Assembly (NCBI RefSeq): GCF_010015445.1
Contig: NC_053133.1
Location: 558,001 to 622,000, forward strand
Reading direction: 5' to 3'
Length of the DNA: 64,000 bases
Source: Perca fluviatilis
Taxonomy: Eukaryota > Chordata > Actinopteri > Perciformes > Percidae
The notes beneath the pieces were generated by a model. It was not told where the DNA came from and ran no database searches. It worked only from the letters and a program-made list of their open reading frames with translations. Shown piece after piece: positions 13,345 through 24,827 of the stretch. Position numbers and translations under genes: made by a program. Position 1 is the first letter of the stretch. Each line of letters opens with the position of its first letter.

Positions 13345-15906
13345 TTAAAGCTGCAAGCAGCGATGACGGGCCCTCGCTTCTTGCATCGGGGGGTACTGGC
13401 AGACGCAACATCACATGTAGACCACACATTCTAAGTTTCATGTAAATCAGAATAACTTTTGCCAAGATACAATCTGTGGAAAACTCCCTGCTGGACTGAG
13501 CTGACGTCACTCCTTGGACTCACGCATTTGCGCACATGTGCAACTTCGCCATTTCCTTTTGTAGTTCGCTGCAGACATGAGTACAGCTGCTCCTATAGTT
13601 GCACGTTACTTGTATAGCATTCTGTTGTGTTGCTGTGTGCGTTATTGAGATTGTCAGTTTACTATTTTATGTCCATGCTGGTGTTGCATGTATCTTTGTT
13701 TGTGTAATTAACATGACAGTATTTTTCTTTATTATAGTTCAGGATTGCTAGGAACTTACTGCAAATATATCATTCAGAAACAATAGTTAATACTTTGATT
13801 CATGGATGTATTGTTGTCCATTAGTTAATTACAATCCTGCTGAGGATTAGATCAGCTGCTGCACTCGCGATGGCGTTGCTGGTTTAATTGTTGAAGTGCA
13901 TTTCACCGTGCCATTCGCACCATTGGTCTATCACATGACTGTTGTACCTGTATGTTGCTGTTAGGTTCATTTGTGGTCTTAGAGCACCATCTAGTTGCAA
14001 TAGATGTAACTGCATAATAACCTGTATTAATTACAACATTGGATCGTGTTAACTCCATAACTTGCGTACTGTTTTACCTATCAATATTCTTTTGATAACT
14101 TTTTGTCAAAAGGGTCCACCGAGTCTATATCCAAGTTTTCGTGCAGATTTGACTCACGTCCCAGGAGGAGTTAGACAAAGTATATTTCCCATATATCGCA
14201 ATGTGAATAATTAATAAAAAAAATTCTAACAGCGCCATCTAATGGCCGATTCACTCTAAATTTGGCATGGATGCTCAAGCCCCTATGCGGAACAACTGTG
14301 TCATTTTGGGTGGCAATCGGAATAAGTCTTGGTAAGATACGCAACTTCCTGTTTCGACAGCCACCTTCAGGAAGTTGGTCCTCTGTAACTTGCGCATTGT
14401 GTTAGCTATCAAAATTCTTTTGATAACTTTTTGTCAGGAGGGTCCTCAGAGTCTACGCGTAATTGTGTTGTGCGCAGGAATTCGCTTGGGACACTCGAGG
14501 AGTTAAAAGAGTAGGTTTCGCATATAGCGAATTTGCTAATTAATAAAAAAAATTAAAACAGCGCCATCTAAAGGCCGATTGACACCATATTTGGCACACA
14601 GCCTCATTGGCACATGAGGAACAAGTGTGTTAAGTTTTGTGTCCAATGGAATAGCCGTGTGCAAGATACGCAACTTCCTGTTTTGACAGCCACCTTCAGG
14701 AAGTTGGTCCTCTGTAACTTGCGCATTGTGTTAGCCATCAAAATTCTTTTGATAAATTTTTGTCAAGAGGGTCCTCCGAGTCTATATGCAAGTTTTCGTG
14801 CTGATCGGACTCACGCCCCAGGAGTAGTTAGACAGAGTATGTTTCCCATATATCAATATTTGCTGACTAATTAAAAAAATCGAAACAGCGCCATCTAATG
14901 GCAGATTGCCACCAGGTTTGGCACAGATGCTAAACTGGCCATGAGGAACAACCTTGTCAAGTTTCGGCGGGCAATCCGAAATTGTTATCGCGATAAGGCA
15001 ACTTCCTGTTTAGACAGGAAGTTCCTATAACTTCCGCATTTTTCAACTATCAAAATTCTCTGGAAAGCTTTTTCGTCATGAGGGTCAACAGATACTACCT
15101 GCAAAGATTCGAAGATTGAAATCACGGCCTAGGACGAAGTTCGAAAGAATTTAAAAACCCCTTGAAATATGCATAATTAAATATGGCCGCCATCCGGTTG
15201 GGCGGAGCTAATGAAAGTAAATGGGAAATGTGTCTGCAATTATTAGAGCAATATGGGTATTAAGTCTGGGGAAGATCGGAGCAACTATGTCCAAGTTAAG
15301 GCCTTCCAGGCATTAGGGCGCCATATGGGCCCGCTTACAGGTATGGCCCAAATCGCTGTAACGGTCTCGCAAAGCTCCCAGGTGTTTATGTGGGTGCCAA
15401 TTTTTGTGAGTTTTCGTATATATTGAGGCCGGCCATAAATGTGCCCAAGTGCTAAATCCAGTTAGGGGGCGCTATAGAGCAACCATACCACTCCCAAGCC
15501 TAAATGTGTATTCACATGAAAGAGTTTAATATTCTGCACATGGCTGCAAAAGTTTGAGAGGTTTCGTGCATCCTAAAGTCCTCAAACATGTGTTTGTAAA
15601 ATGAAGATTTTTTCAACGAATACCAATATTTCAGAAATTTTTGAATTTTGTAATTTTTTCTAAAAATAGCACGGTAGAGTTCAAGATGAGACCTATGTTC
15701 CCTAAAAAGTTGGTATATTAACTTTATTTTTTGTCGTAATTAATGCACGCGTAGGGGCGCTATGGAGCCCCTGGCAACGCCGGAGCCCAATTACTACAAT
15801 ACTTTGCAATTTTCACCAGTTGTGACATATTATCAAATTTATGTGAGTTTTCGTGCATGCTAAGCCCCTCAAAAACGCGACGGAGGACTTGGAAAAATAA
15901 TAATAA
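13345..15906 (+). repeat. Satellite unit L3 (2562 bp)
   Basis: L-type unit with subunit cores near 14231, 14562 and 14887. Compared with L2 it carries clustered small insertions and deletions at about 14460-14500, 14965-15000, 15110-15165 and 15310-15370. The first and third G-rich blocks (15313, 15751) are altered. The clustering suggests local sequence error or gene-conversion patches, not uniform decay. Confidence 0.87.
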
Positions 15907-18461
15907 TTAAAGCTGCAGGCAGCGATGACGGGCCCTCGCTTCTTGCATCGGGGATACTGGCAGACGCAACATCCCGTGTAGTCCACACCTTGTAAGTTTC
16001 ATGTAATCGGAATAACTTTTGCCAAGATGCAACCTGTGGAAAACTCCCCGCTGCGGACTGAGACAACGTCACCTGTTGGACTCCTTTGCTTACGATTACG
16101 CGCAACTTAGCCATTTCCTTTGTAGTTCGCTGCAGACATGACGTACAGCGCGTCCTATAGTTGCACGTACTTGTATAGCATTCTGTTGTGTTGCTGTGTG
16201 CGTTATTGAGAATGTCAGTTTACTATTTTATGTCCATGCTGGTGTTGCATGTATCTTTGTTTGTGTAATTAACATGACAGTATTTTTCTTTATTATAGTT
16301 CAGGATTGCTAGGAAACTTACTGCAAATATATCATTCAGAAACAATAGTTAATACTTTGATTCATGGATGTATTGTTGTCCATTAGTTAATTACAATCCT
16401 GCTGAGGATTAGATCAGCTGCTGCACTCGCGATGGCGTTGCTGGTTTAATTGTTGAAGTGCATTTCACCGTGCCATTCGCACCATTGGTCTATCACATGA
16501 CTGTTGTACCTGTATGTTGCTGTTAGGTTCATTTGTGGTCTTAGAGCACCATCTAGTTGCAATAGATGTAACTGCATAATAACCTGTATTAATTACAACA
16601 TTGGATCGTGTTAACTCCATAACTTGCGTCTGTTTTACCTATCAATATTCTTTTGATAACTTTTTGTCAAAAGGGTCCACCGAAGTCTATATCCAAGTTT
16701 TCGTGCAGATTTGACTCACGTCCCAGGAGGAGTTAAGACAACGTATATTTCCCATATATCGCAATGTAAATTATTTAAAAAAAAATTCTAACAGCAGACC
16801 AATGCTCGTCGCCGATTCACTCTAAATTTGGCATGGATGCTCAAGCCCTTATGCGGAACAACTGTGTCATTTTGGGTGGCAATCGGAATAAGTCTTGGTA
16901 AGATACGCAACTTCCTGTTTCGGCAAACTTCAGGAAGTTGGTCCTCTGTAACTTAGCATTGTGTTAGCTATCAAAATTCTTTTGATAACTTTTGTCAGGA
17001 GGGTCCTCAGAGTCTTACGCCGAATTGTTTGTGCAGATGGGACTCGCGCTCTACGAGGAGTTAAAAGAGTAGGTTTCGCATATAGCTTCGAATTTGCTAA
17101 TTAATAAAAAAAATTAAAACAGCGCCATCTAAAGGCCGATTGACACCATATTTGGCGCACAGCCTCATTGGTACATGAGGAACAAGTGTGTTAAGTTTTG
17201 TGTCCAATGGAATACGCCGTGCAAAGGATAACTCAACTCCTGTTTTGACAGCCACCTTCAGGAAGTTGGTCCTCTGTAACTTGCGCATTGTGTTAGCCAT
17301 CAAAATTCTTTTGAGAAATTTTTGTCAAGAGGGTCCTCCGAGTCTATATGCAAGTTTTCGTGCTGATCGGACTCACGCCCCAGGAGTAGTTAGACAGAGT
17401 ATGTTTCCCATATATCAATATTTGCTGACTAATTAAAAAAAATCGAAACAGCGCCATCTAATGGCAGATTGCCACCAGGTTTGGCACAGATGCTAAACTG
17501 GCCATGAGGAACAACCTTGTCAAGTTTCGGGGCAATCCGAATAATTGTTGCCACGATAAGGCAACTTCCTGTTTAGACAGGAAGTTCCTATAACTTCCGC
17601 ATTTTTTCAACTATCAAAATTCTCTGGAAAGCTTTTCGTCATGAGGGTCAACAGATACTACCTGCAAAGATTCGAGAAGATTGAAATCACGGCCTAGGAC
17701 GAGTTCGAAAGAATTTAAAACGCCTGAAATATGCATAATTAAATATGGCCGCCATCCGGTTGGGCGGAGCTAATGAAAGTAAATGGGAAATGTGTCTGCA
17801 ATTATTAGTAGTAATAGCAGTATTAAGTGTGGTGAAGAATCGGAGCAACTATGTCCAAGTTAAGGCCTTCCAGGCATTAGGGGCCGCCCGCGTACAGGTA
17901 TGGCCCAAATCGCTGTACGGTCTCGCAAAGCTCCCAGGTGTTTATGTGGGTGCCAATTTTTGTGAGTTTTCGTATATATTGAGGCCGTCATAAATGTGCC
18001 CAAGTGCTAAATCCAGTTAGGGGGCGCTATAGAGCAACCATACCACTCCCAAGCCTAAATGTGTATTCACATGAAAGAGTTTAATATTCTGCACATGGCT
18101 GCAAAAGTTTGAGAGGTTTCGTGCATCCTAAAGTCCTCAAACATGTGTTTGTAAAATGAAGATTTTTTCACGAATACCAATATTTCAGAAATTTTTGAAT
18201 TTTGTAATTTTTTCTAAAAATAGCACGGTAGAGTTCAAGATGAGACCTATGTTCCCTAAAAAGTTGGTATATTAACTTATTACTTTTGTCGTAATTAATG
18301 CGCACGTTAGGGCGCTATGGAGGCCTGCGTCGCGCCCCCGCGCCAATTACTACAATACTTTGCAATTTTCACCAGTTGTGACATATTATCAAATTTATGT
18401 GAGTTTTCGTGCATGCTAAGCCCCTCAAAAACGCGGGGAGGACTTGGAAAAATAATAATAA
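15907..18461 (+). repeat. Satellite unit L'2 (2555 bp)
   Basis: L'-type unit. Its first subunit core, near 16793, is scrambled, while those near 17121 and 17451 are intact. Clustered differences from L'1 occur near 16080-16160, 16735-16815, 17205-17235 and 17810-17895. G-rich blocks at about 17877 and 18307 are altered, and the one near 18016 is intact. Confidence 0.86.
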
Positions 18462-20907
18462 TTAAAGCTGCAGGCAGCGATGACGGGCCCTCGCTTCTTG
18501 CATCGGGGGATACTGGCAGACGCAACATCACGTGTAGTCCACACCTTGTAAGTTTCATGTAAATCGGAATAACTTTTGCCAAGATGCAACCTGTGGAAAA
18601 CTCCCTACTGGACTGAGACAACGTCACCTGTTGGACTCACGCATTTGCGCACATCGCGCAACTTAGCCATTTCCTTTTGTAGTTCGCTGCAGACATGAGT
18701 ACAGTTGCTCCTATAGTTGCACGTTACTTGTATAGCATTCTGTTGTGTTGCCGTGTGCGTTATTGAAAACGTAAGTGCACAATTTCATGTTGCATGTATC
18801 TTTGTTTGTGTAATTAACATGAAAGTATTTTTCTTTATTATAGTTCAGGATGCATGCTTATGTCTACTGTAATGCTGGGAACTTACTGCAAATATATCAT
18901 TCAGAAACAATAGTTAATACTTTGATTCATGGATGTATGTTAGTACAGTGTGGTACATTAGTTAATTACAATCCTGCTGATGATTAGTTCAGCTGCTGCA
19001 CTCGCGATGTTGTTGCTGGTTTAATTGTTGAAGCGCATTGCACTGTGCCATTCGCGCCGCTGGTCTGTCACATGACTATTGTACCTGTATGTTGCTGTTA
19101 TGTTCATTTGTGGTCTTAGAGCACCATCTAGTGGTCAATAGATGTAACTGCGTAATAACCTGTATTGTTTACTACATGGCATCGTGTAAATTTGCTAATT
19201 AATAAAAAAAAATGAAAACAGCGCCATCTAAAGGCCGATTGTCACCATATTTGGCACACAGCCTCATTAGCACATGAGGAACAACTGCTCTAAGTTTTGC
19301 ATCCATTGGAATTGCCGTTGGCAAGATACAACCGTTCCTGTTTCCACACCCACCTACAGGAAGTTGGTCCTCCGTAACTTGTGCATTGTGTTAGCTATCA
19401 ATATTCTTTTGATAACTTTTTTTCATGAGGGTCCTCCGTGTCTACTTGCAAGTTTTCGTGCCGATCGGACTCACGTCCCAGGAGTAGTTAGACAAAGTAG
19501 GCTTCCCATATGTCAATATTTTGCTGATTAATAAAAAAATAAAAAAAACAGGTGCCATCTAATGGCCGATTGCCGCCAACTTTGGCACAGATGCTAAACC
19601 GGACATGAGGAACAACCTTACCAAGTTTGGGGGCAATCCGAATAATTGTTACCACGATAAAGCAACTTCCTGTTTAGACAGGAAGTTCCTATAACTTGCG
19701 CATTTTTTCAACTATCAAAATTCTCTGGATAACTTTTCGTCATGACGGTCAACAGATACTACCTGCAAAGATTCAAGAAGATTGAAATCACGGCATAGGA
19801 CAAGTTCGAAAGAATGTAAAACACCTGAAAAATGCATAATTAAAAATGGCCGCCTTCCGGTTGGGCAGAGCTAATGAAGGTAAATGGGAAATATGTGTGC
19901 AATGATAAGAGCAATATGGGTATTAAGTCTGGTGAAGATCGGAGCAACTATGTCCAAGTTACGGCCTTCCAGGCATTAGGGGGCGCTACGGAGCCCGCTT
20001 ACAGGTATGGCCCAAATCGCTGTACGGTCTCGCAAAGCTCCCAGGTGTTTATGTGGGTGCCAATTTTTGTGAGTTTTCGTTATATTGAGGCCGTCGCAAA
20101 TGTGCCCAGAGTGCGCAAATCCAATTAGGGGGCGCTATAGAGCAACCATACCACTCCCAAGCCTAAATGTGTATTCACATGAAAGAGTTTAATATTCTGC
20201 ACATGGCTGCAAAAGTTTGAGAGGTTTCGTTGTCCTAAAGTCCTCAAACATGTGTTTGTAAAATGAAGATTTTTTCACGAATACCAATATTTCAGAAATT
20301 TTAGAATTTTGTAATTTTTTCTAAAAATAACACGGTAGAGTTCAAGATGAGACCTATGTTCCCTAAAAAGTTGGTATATTAACTTATTACTTTTGTCGTA
20401 ATTAATGCGCACGTTAGGGGGGCTATGGAGGCCCTAGCCACCGAGCCCAATTACTACAATACTTTGCAATTTTCACCAGTTGTGACATATTATCAAATTT
20501 TTGTGAGTTTTCGTGCATGCTAAGCCCCTCAAAAACGCGACGGAGGACTCGGAAAAATAATAATAATAATCTGACGAAAAACAATAGGTTCCTTCGCACT
20601 TTCAGTGCAAGGCACCGTTGGGGCCTTGCACTTTCGTGCTCGGGCCCTAATAATAATAATCTGACGAAAAACAATAGGTTCCTTCGCACTTTCAGTGCAA
20701 GGCACCGTTGGGGCCTTGCACTTTCGTGCTCGGGCCCTAATAATAATAATCTGACGAAAAACAATAGGTTCCTTTCGTGCACCGTTGGGGCCTTGCACTT
20801 TCGTGCTCGGGCCCTAATAATAATAATCTGACGAAAAACAATAGGTTCCTTCGCACTTTCAGTGCAAGGCACCGTTGGGGCCTTGCACTTTCGTGCTCGG
20901 GCCCTAA
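18462..20907 (+). repeat. Satellite unit S3, with extended 3' tail (2446 bp)
   Basis: S-type unit with two subunits, cores near 19220 and 19551. It closes the array. Its extra length over S1 and S2 comes from multiplication of the tail (20561-20907). The array ends in GGGCCCTAA, after which unrelated sequence starts with ATATACTCGG. The third G-rich block, near 20413, is altered. Confidence 0.88.
20561..20907 (+). repeat. Four-copy ~90-bp tail minisatellite
   Basis: CTGACGAAAAACAATAGG recurs at 20571, 20661, 20751 and 20828, so the periods are 90, 90 and 77 bp. The third copy lacks 13 bp. Each copy starts with a TAA run, contains the hairpins GCACTTTCAGTGC and GCACTTTCGTGC, and ends in TCGGGCCCTAA. 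These are the terminal segments of the satellite unit, so end-specific duplication, for example by rolling-circle or replication slippage, is a plausible origin (inference). Confidence 0.92.
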
Positions 20908-20948
20908 ATATACTCGGAATGACGCCGAAAATGAAGCTAACTATCCGT

Positions 20949-20966
20949 GATTTGTAGCTACAAATC
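20949..20966. other. 18-bp perfect palindrome beside the array end
   Basis: GATTTGTAGCTACAAATC equals its own reverse complement. It lies 41 bp beyond the satellite boundary. No function is assigned. Confidence 0.6.
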
Positions 20967-21529
20967 TACATCCAGCCGCAGGCTCTATCAATGGGACTCG
21001 AGGACAAGCGGCGTTTATTTCCCCGATCGTTTGTTTAAATAGCTCAACACATTATATTTACACACATTAAAAGATTAACTGAAACCTGTGGGAAGAGATT
21101 GCTGGCGTAACAAGCTCGCTGACCGCGCTCTCACTCACATACACCGGGCATTTAGCTAGCAGGAAGAGGGGAGTTGCAGGCCCTGCAGCTCTGTCAGGGC
21201 AGGGGCATTTGGTTGTCATTAGCCCAAGAGACGGTGACTTTGCGCGGGTATGGAGTGCTGTGGGCTGCCAGTCGTGACGGAGCTCCAAGTACCTCACAGC
21301 AGGCCGGGGTCTGTGAAGGAAGGCAGGCCAGGCGGCGAGGCAGCAACACAGGCAGCACCGGCGCTGAACTCCGACACACAGTCGGACAAAATTTGTAATT
21401 AGCCATCCATTTTGGTAAAACGGCCCATATTTTAGCTTTACATAGTTGATTTCTCGCATAAAAAAGTTTCAGAAGTGAATTTTGTAATGGAATAGCCCGA
21501 TAAACAATGTATAACTTTGCAGTGTCGGA
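20967..21529. other. GC-rich flank, probably part of a dispersed repeat
   Basis: No convincing gene. A stretch at about 21100-21400 is GC-rich and open in several frames, but has no recognisable domain. Its position directly upstream of the shared repeat at 21530 suggests both belong to one larger teleost interspersed element. I cannot define its left end. Confidence 0.4.
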
Positions 21530-21785
21530 AATATGAGAGTCTCCCATGTGTTTCTATGTAGTTTGCTCAAACCAATCAGCACGTAGCTCATTCGGAATAT
21601 TAATGAGCATACCATATTTGGAAGAAAAGCTCTTGTTCCAAATAGAGCCATATTCACAGGGTAGTTAAGGGCCTAATAAAATAGCATTCGGGCAATTTTC
21701 AGCCCAACCAATGTTACATACCCTATTAGGAGACCTTAAGGAACAGTGTAAAATACCCTATGTAATCATTCTATCACCCCTTTAA
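21530..21785 (+). repeat. Dispersed repeat R1, copy 1
   Basis: This segment, with AACCAATCAGCACG, AATGAGCATACCATATTTGG and ATTAGGAGACCTTAAGGAAC in that order, recurs at 33230-33479. Both copies end in CTATCACCCCTTTAA. It is a dispersed element copy of unknown class. The shared TTTAA end hints at TTAA-type insertion, but no partner inverted end was found. Confidence 0.75.
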
Positions 21786-21878
21786 CAAAAAAACACAACA
21801 AAGTCGCAAAAAATGCAACACATAAACACGCTAATAAACGGCCTAACAACAAAAACATGCTGAAAATCGCCAAACGCC

Positions 21879-21946
21879 GGACACAAACCCCGGTCTCCTG
21901 GGTGAAAGTCCTGTGTTTCACCCATCCACCATCCCAACCAACCTCC
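21879..21946 (-). repeat. tRNA-Glu-like SINE remnant, copy 1
   Basis: Read on the minus strand this has GGTTGG, GGTGGATGGGT, ACAGGACTTTCACCC and a GGGGTTTGTGTCC segment. The order resembles a tRNA, with an anticodon-loop-like CTTTCAC (TTC, Glu) and a degenerate B box. Three relatives lie at 40518, 45762 and 52333. It is a SINE-like remnant, not a functional tRNA: the acceptor stem and a good B box are absent. The Glu assignment is inference. Confidence 0.55.
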
Positions 21947-22106
21947 TTACGTGGTCTCACGTCCCTTTATACTATAAACGCAGCGGTTTACATTACTGTA
22001 ATTGGAGCGCTCCACGTATCTACTGTACGCACAATTTTACTTTAGCGTACACATTGCACATATTTTCACAGGTGTAAACCCGTGTTATTTGTACGAGAGT
22101 GGGCTG

Positions 22107-22138
<32 letters not shown>

Positions 22139-22139
22139 A

Positions 22140-22187
<48 letters not shown>
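22107..22187. repeat. (CTAT)n microsatellite
   Basis: About twenty CTAT repeats with one TATAT interruption near 22138. Likely length-polymorphic. Confidence 0.97.
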
Positions 22188-23806
22188 GGCTTGGCTTTTC
22201 TAAGGAAATTAGCAAGCTCTTGACAGCTAGTTGCAGTGAATTTAAAGTCAATAATAGGAGATAGATAAATGAGTTTATCTATTGTGGGAAAATGTGAATG
22301 CTAATATGGTTGTTGGAAATAAAAAAAATTATGTTATGACGCATGGTTGATTCTAGCTTTTAATATGATAACTTGAGTCTGCAACGATTTTTCTCTATTT
22401 GGTCAAGGATAGGAGGAGAGAAGCTTTCTTTTTTCTATTCTGTTTTTAATCTTTTTCAATGGTGTTCGACAACACCACCTAGTTCTGAGGGGCTAAAAAG
22501 GCTAATTCGACTTCAGCGTACAGTTTTTTTTTTTTTAATACTTAATCACTGGAACACCCCTTTAACTAGTTTATGCTTTCTATTGTGCATAGGTCATCAC
22601 AGGATTGAGCTTTATAGCTGCAAGCTAATCTCTATATATGATATCTGTAATGATTTTGGCAATATGGTGAGTATAGACTATGTGTTATTTATTAATCCAT
22701 CAGAATTGGGATCAGCATAATTCTCGTTTGAAAGACAAATTATGTCTATATAAAATATTCCCTAGCGGTATGATGAAACCGAATTGGTCCAAGAAATGAC
22801 CCCTGTGGTACTCAACAAATGTAGTGGTAACTTTGTGTGGTACTCTCATAGTTGAAAACAAGTAAACAAGACTTCTATTTTAAAGGCCTGTCTCTGTGCT
22901 GTACATAAAACAATCATTGGAATATTTAAATAAAAATAGATGAGTCAGCTGTTGGAAGTAATGAGTCAGCTGTTCGAAAGTAATTTTTTTCCACATTTCA
23001 TTCCAGGAAACATAAGGCTTGCTATTGTAGGTAATTATTGAGATTGAAGCAACCCTACCCCTGCTGGAGCTGCTGCCCGGGCGACCCGACCATGGATAAG
23101 CAGATGAAGATGGATGGACGGATTTCTTTCCACCTGGCAAAAAAAGTCCACCATTCACACTACTTAAGCTCTGTTTTGCTCTCCAAAAATATCTGGCTTT
23201 AGCTTCTAAATGCACCACTATGTGCCCCTGTTAATCCCTAAAAATGTTTTGCTCAAAAACAGATGCCTGCTGCTGCTGGAAATTAAATTAATGAGAGCAT
23301 TGACACCAAATCCAAACATTATAGTTGTCATAAAACCAAAACAATAAGATAAAAAAACTCTAAAACACTCCGTAGAGCTGAGGAGAACTGTGGAATCTGG
23401 TGATAATTCTTTGTAGGTTCATCAGTAAGAGTGACACCTTTCATTTTACACATAGTCTTTTTTTAAGCTGTTAATATTAATTACGTAGTATATTAATGGT
23501 AAGGAGGTTAATAGTGCAGCTTTACTTGCATGTTACTATGATGAATTAGTACAGCTTGGACTGATAGTTAACAGTGTAGAGCTGAGCCTGACAAGCAGAG
23601 TCTGAAATGCCCACACATACAGAACCTAGAATAAACCCTTTGGATTTAGATTTTTTGTTTAATTAATACATCATTCTAACAAGTATTGTGTTTGTATAAA
23701 AGCCTCTGTGCTATGGACCTTCATTAATGTCCAAATACAACATTAAAAACACATGAATGAGCCCTCATTACCATATGCATGTGACACTAGTTTATTTGGA
23801 CTCAAT
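22188..23806. other. AT-rich unique-looking DNA, no gene seen
   Basis: Open frames here are short, lack domain signals and are not bounded by convincing splice sites. A repeated TGAGTCAGCTGTT pair lies near 22941 and 22960 (AP-1-like TGAGTCA). No other feature could be supported. Confidence 0.6.
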
Positions 23807-23829
23807 CACACACACACACACACACACAC
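23807..23829. repeat. (CA)n microsatellite
   Basis: About eleven CA repeats. The unique-looking DNA following it to about 24700 holds no recognisable gene. Confidence 0.95.
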
Positions 23830-24700
23830 CGTAGAAATAAAGATCTGCGGTTGAATAACAATGCCTTGGAGGAGTGTGAAAGGATCAATTTGTGCCTCTA
23901 AGGTTAATTCGGGCAAAACCTTTTTATTCAGATTTCATATTTTGTGTGATTCGCTTTAGGCTGTTGCTCCATTTGATAGTCCGTGCCAAGTTGCAGAAAT
24001 TGTGGCTTCCTATGGTTTCATATATAGATGATGAGGAATCAAGTGGAGGTTCTGCAGAGGGCAGATGATGTCTGCTGTTCCAAAAAAAATGACAATTCTT
24101 CCGAAAAGAGGCTTTAATGCATTTCTGCTGCCTGCTTAACTTTTTGAGTCACTGCACATCATGCATTAGTGCGATCTGCAGTAGAGTGTCTCATGGATTG
24201 CGTAGTGTTTGGAAACCATTGTGTAATCACAGCAGGGTTTGAGAGGGCAGGCTGCACAGCAAGGAAACAAAGCAGCCTCATTAATCCCTGCTGATGAAAG
24301 GTTAGCCATCATTTCGCTGCAATAGAGATGCCTGAGCTGTTACATCAGTTCACAGCACAAAGGAGCTCACAACCTCGTAGAATCGGTATTAGACTATTTT
24401 CCTTGATTCATTTTTGTGAGGTTTCTGCTTTCTCTTTTCACAGTCTCTTGAATTGTGTCATGACATTCACAAAGCCACACAACAGCCTACTGAGGGATTT
24501 TGGCACTATAGTATAAACACTTTCAGTAAGCACTCAAACCAACTGACTTGAGATACAAAGTGAAATCATAAATGTGACAGCAGATTATTTCCCATCATAT
24601 TTTCCAAACTGTGCGAGGCCTGCTCTACAGCAAATGAATGAAAAGTTACTGACAAATCACAAACAAGCTGTCTGAACGGACATCTTAGTTATATAATTAT

Positions 24701-24827
24701 TTGGGCATTTTAGGCCTTTATTAGATAGGACAGCTAAAAACAGGAAAGGGGGAGAGAGGGGGGCAATGACATGCAGCAAAGGGCCATGGGTCAGAATTGA
24801 GCCCGCAGTTGCTGCGGCAATGACTTA
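24701..24827 (-). repeat. tRNA-derived SINE, interrupted copy (3' part)
   Basis: Shares TTGGGCATTTTAGGCCTTTATT, with spacing and order of the GGGAGAGAGGG and GCAGCAAAGGGCC segments, with SINE copies at 59267 and 62961. On the minus strand it is the body and tail of the element. The tRNA-like head is cut by the insertion at 24828 and appears to resume briefly at 25394 with GCCTCTGTACA. Confidence 0.75.

Larger units (their letters stand above)
1..20907 (+). repeat. Satellite array with S-L-L' higher-order structure
   Basis: Seen directly: nine head-to-tail units fill this third of the window. Unit starts (TTAAAGCTGC) lie at 1295, 3860, 6052, 8613, 11172, 13345, 15907 and 18462, and the window opens inside an earlier unit. 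Two length classes occur: S (2173 and 2192 bp, plus a tail-extended 2446 bp copy) and L or L' (2555-2565 bp). S starts at 3860, 11172 and 18462 give a higher-order period of 7312 and 7290 bp. Long stretches of corresponding units are nearly identical by eye. Each unit contains a unique-looking head, two or three ~326-bp subunits, and three diverged blocks built around AGGGGGCGCTAT. Short open frames recur in it only because the DNA recurs. It may continue leftwards beyond the window. It could derive from a Helitron-like element (inference). Confidence 0.93.

Noticed and set aside
20423..20872. Repetitive protein with RNLLFFVRLLLL units
   Set aside because: It is simply translation of the 90-bp tail minisatellite on the minus strand.
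1..20907. CRISPR array
   Set aside because: Repeat length, unit size and absence of short regular direct repeats with unique spacers rule it out, as does the eukaryotic context.
21194..21547. Open frames on both strands at 21067-21547
   Set aside because: No domain, no splice context, and the region adjoins a dispersed repeat. Overlap of long frames on both strands points to GC-rich non-coding repeat DNA.
22002..22223. YLSI-repeat open frame
   Set aside because: Translation of the CTAT microsatellite.
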